Part shown: positions 5,391-6,756 of the stretch, in pieces
How the letters are laid out: each line of letters begins with the position of its first letter
Numbering within the stretch: the stretch's first letter is position 1
Assembly: GCA_009927705.1 (NCBI GenBank)
Contig: RFMK01000137.1
Span: 1 to 6,756, forward strand
Length of the DNA: 6,756 bases
Reading direction: 5' to 3'
DNA from: Actinomycetota bacterium
Lineage (GTDB): Bacteria; Actinomycetota; Actinomycetes; Nanopelagicales; Nanopelagicaceae
The notes under the pieces: generated by a model
Databases searched by the model: none
The model's input: only the letters and a program-made list of their open reading frames with translations
Told to the model about the DNA's origin: nothing
Position numbers and translations under genes: made by a program

Positions 5391-6544
5391 GTTGCGTACG
5401 CCGAATTCTCGTGCACATATTCTGCGGTTAAATCATTGGTCCAGATGGTTGCTGAAGCAGTTCCCATATGAAGATCGATGACAATCTCAATCAATTCATC
5501 TTTCATGGAGACCTTATCTCGCGCTTCTCCGGGTGCACTGGCGATGCAAACCTTGACTCCATTGAGCGTCACATCGATGTTGTGAGCATCCATAACCGCA
5601 TTCGTGGTTCCAAGGGCAGCCAAGATTCGCCCCCAATTCGGATCCTCGCCATGAAGTGCGCATTTCAAGAGATTATTTCGAGCGCAGGCTCTGCCAATTT
5701 CAACTGCATCTCGTTCACTTTTCGCGTTAATGGTTGTAATGGAGATGATCTTTGAGTGACCTTCAGCATCAGAAATGAGTTGGTGTGCAAGCGACCCAGC
5801 TATTTCCATCAGTGCAGATCGCAACTCCTCTTCACTGAGCGTGATACCTGAAGCTCCGGAAGACATAAAAATGACAGTGTCGTTAGTTGAAGTGCAGCCA
5901 TCTGAATCGATTCGGTTGTAAGTCTTGTTGCAGACCTCTTCGAAAATTCGAGATGCTATTGCCGGCTCAACGATTGCGTCAGTCATAATCACCGAGAGCA
6001 TCGTTGCTAGTGATGGCGCTAGCATCCCCGCACCCTTTGCGATACCGGTAAACAAACTCTGATTCTTGAATGTGCGAGCGATCTTTGGCTTGGAATCCGT
6101 AGTCATTATTGCGCGAGCTAAATCTTCCAGTGCATTGATGGTGAGATTCTCAGCAGCTGTGGTGATTCCCTTCATCATGGCGTCCATCGGAAGCCGCACG
6201 CCAATCAGGCCGGTTGAACAGATCGCGGTATCGCTCGCGGAAACACTAAGAACTTCAGCTACTTTCTCGGCTGAACGATGGGTGTCAGCAAAACCTTCAG
6301 TTCCGGTACAAGCATTGGCTCCACCGCTATTGAGAAGAACTGCTGCAATCGTTTGATCTTTAACTACCTGACGTGACCACGTTACTGGCGCTGCAACAAC
6401 TTGATTTGAAGTGAAAACTGCAGTTCCAAAAAGCTGTGGTCCATCATTGACGATGAGCGCTAAGTCATGTGCTCCAGAGCTCTTGATTCCAGCAGCGATG
6501 CCCGCTCCACGAAACCCACGAGGTAGCGAATTGGAATCGTTCAT
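5387..6544 (-). CDS. argJ: Glutamate N-acetyltransferase (ornithine acetyltransferase), ArgJ
   Basis: ArgJ transfers the acetyl group from N-acetylornithine to glutamate, releasing ornithine and renewing N-acetylglutamate (the cyclic route). Some members also use acetyl-CoA, and the sequence does not show which type this is. The 385-residue protein has the usual family length. GFRGAGIAAGIKSSG at 10-24 is the typical N-terminus and supports the ATG at 6544. T111-G112 in STGLIG fits the oxyanion-hole pair, and K170 lies in AKGAGM. The self-cleavage site is in APSLATML: cleavage should fall between A180 and T181, making T181 the N-terminal nucleophile of the beta chain. DSDGCTSTND (213-222) and EDPNWGR (300-306) are conserved, and the protein ends with the characteristic ENSAYAT. 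The motif after catalytic E261, normally EGATK, reads EGHSK. The start overlaps the argC stop and the stop overlaps the argB start, both as ATGA. No strong Shine-Dalgarno sequence precedes the start, which suggests coupling to argC. Confidence 0.97.
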   Translation of the reverse strand: MNDSNSLPRGFRGAGIAAGIKSSGAHDLALIVNDGPQLFGTAVFTSNQVVAAPVTWSRQVVKDQTIAAVLLNSGGANACTGTEGFADTHRSAEKVAEVLSVSASDTAICSTGLIGVRLPMDAMMKGITTAAENLTINALEDLARAIMTTDSKPKIARTFKNQSLFTGIAKGAGMLAPSLATMLSVIMTDAIVEPAIASRIFEEVCNKTYNRIDSDGCTSTNDTVIFMSSGASGITLSEEELRSALMEIAGSLAHQLISDAEGHSKIISITTINAKSERDAVEIGRACARNNLLKCALHGEDPNWGRILAALGTTNAVMDAHNIDVTLNGVKVCIASAPGEARDKVSMKDELIEIVIDLHMGTASATIWTNDLTAEYVHENSAYAT

Positions 6545-6756
6545 TGTCCAATTCCCATGACATCAAGACCCGCGTCTTCGTCAATTCCGCACATGATGTT
6601 GGCATTTTGAAGTGCTTGTCCTGCGGCACCTTTTCCAAGGTTGTCGATGGCAACTGAGATCACCGCACGTGAAGTGTGTGTATCTATTGCTACTTGGATG
6701 TGAACGGAATTAGATCCGATTAATGACGACGTCTCTGGTAAGTGTCCAGGTTCAAG
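6541..6756 (-). CDS. argC: N-acetyl-gamma-glutamyl-phosphate reductase, C-terminal part (cut by the right edge)
   Basis: ArgC reduces N-acetylglutamyl 5-phosphate to N-acetylglutamate semialdehyde with NADPH, the third step of arginine synthesis, in the cytoplasm. Only the last 71 residues are in the window; the reading frame is open at the right edge (first full codon at 6756-6754) and ends with TGA at 6543-6541. The visible part contains the family's conserved C-terminal segment DNLGKGAAGQALQNAN, followed by MCGIDEDAGLD and the end GIGQ. The nucleotide-binding domain and the catalytic Cys and His lie outside the window, so activity cannot be judged. The stop overlaps the argJ start as ATGA, so the two genes are probably translationally coupled. 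The operon promoter and any ARG box would be expected upstream of argC, beyond the right edge. The identification is firm because of the segment named above and the position before argJ. Confidence 0.93.
   Translation of the reverse strand, partial: LEPGHLPETSSLIGSNSVHIQVAIDTHTSRAVISVAIDNLGKGAAGQALQNANIMCGIDEDAGLDVMGIGQ

Noticed and set aside
6465..6653. 62-residue minus-strand frame
   Set aside because: It is a shifted frame over the real argC end and argJ start, which are both well conserved; it has no recognisable motif.

Overview
This window holds an almost complete bacterial arginine-biosynthesis operon. All genes are on the minus strand and are read from the right edge to the left. The order of transcription is argC (3' end only), argJ, argB, argD, argR, argH, tyrS. 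The gene set, the placement of argR between argD and argH, and tyrS directly after argH are typical of Actinobacteria. The moderate base composition (roughly half G+C by eye) is low for that phylum. Together with the very compact layout, it suggests a small-genome actinobacterium such as the freshwater Nanopelagicales (acI) group. That placement is an inference and the sequence shown does not prove it.

Layout: 6541-6756 is the C-terminal 71 residues of ArgC. 5387-6544 is ArgJ, 4632-5390 ArgB, 3442-4647 ArgD, 2949-3449 the repressor ArgR, 1510-2952 ArgH and 239-1513 tyrosyl-tRNA synthetase. No gene-to-gene junction contains an intergenic base. Four are ATGA overlaps of 4 nt, argB/argD overlap by 16 nt and argD/argR by 8 nt. 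The operon is therefore very likely one transcript with translational coupling. The only non-coding stretch is 1-238, downstream of tyrS. It holds an AT-rich inverted repeat that may end the operon, then a good minus-strand promoter (TTGACC, 17 nt, TAGGTT) pointing off the left edge, with a short GNRA-loop hairpin just after it. The arrangement resembles the start of an actinobacterial rRNA operon, but no rRNA sequence lies within the window.

How the genes work together: ArgB phosphorylates N-acetylglutamate, ArgC reduces the product to the semialdehyde, and ArgD transaminates it to N-acetylornithine. ArgJ then moves the acetyl group back to glutamate, giving ornithine and closing the acetyl cycle. 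ArgH performs the last step, argininosuccinate to arginine plus fumarate. ArgR is the arginine-responsive regulator of such operons. The genes for the two middle steps, ornithine carbamoyltransferase (argF) and argininosuccinate synthase (argG), are absent from the places they occupy in the common actinobacterial order and must lie elsewhere if the pathway is complete.

I found no mobile element, CRISPR array, tRNA or previously undescribed system. The points most worth a second look are the missing argF and argG, an ArgB too short to carry the N-terminal helix of arginine-inhibited enzymes, the coupling of the essential tyrS to this operon, two unusual active-site-region substitutions (ArgD and ArgJ), and the rRNA-type promoter at the left edge.
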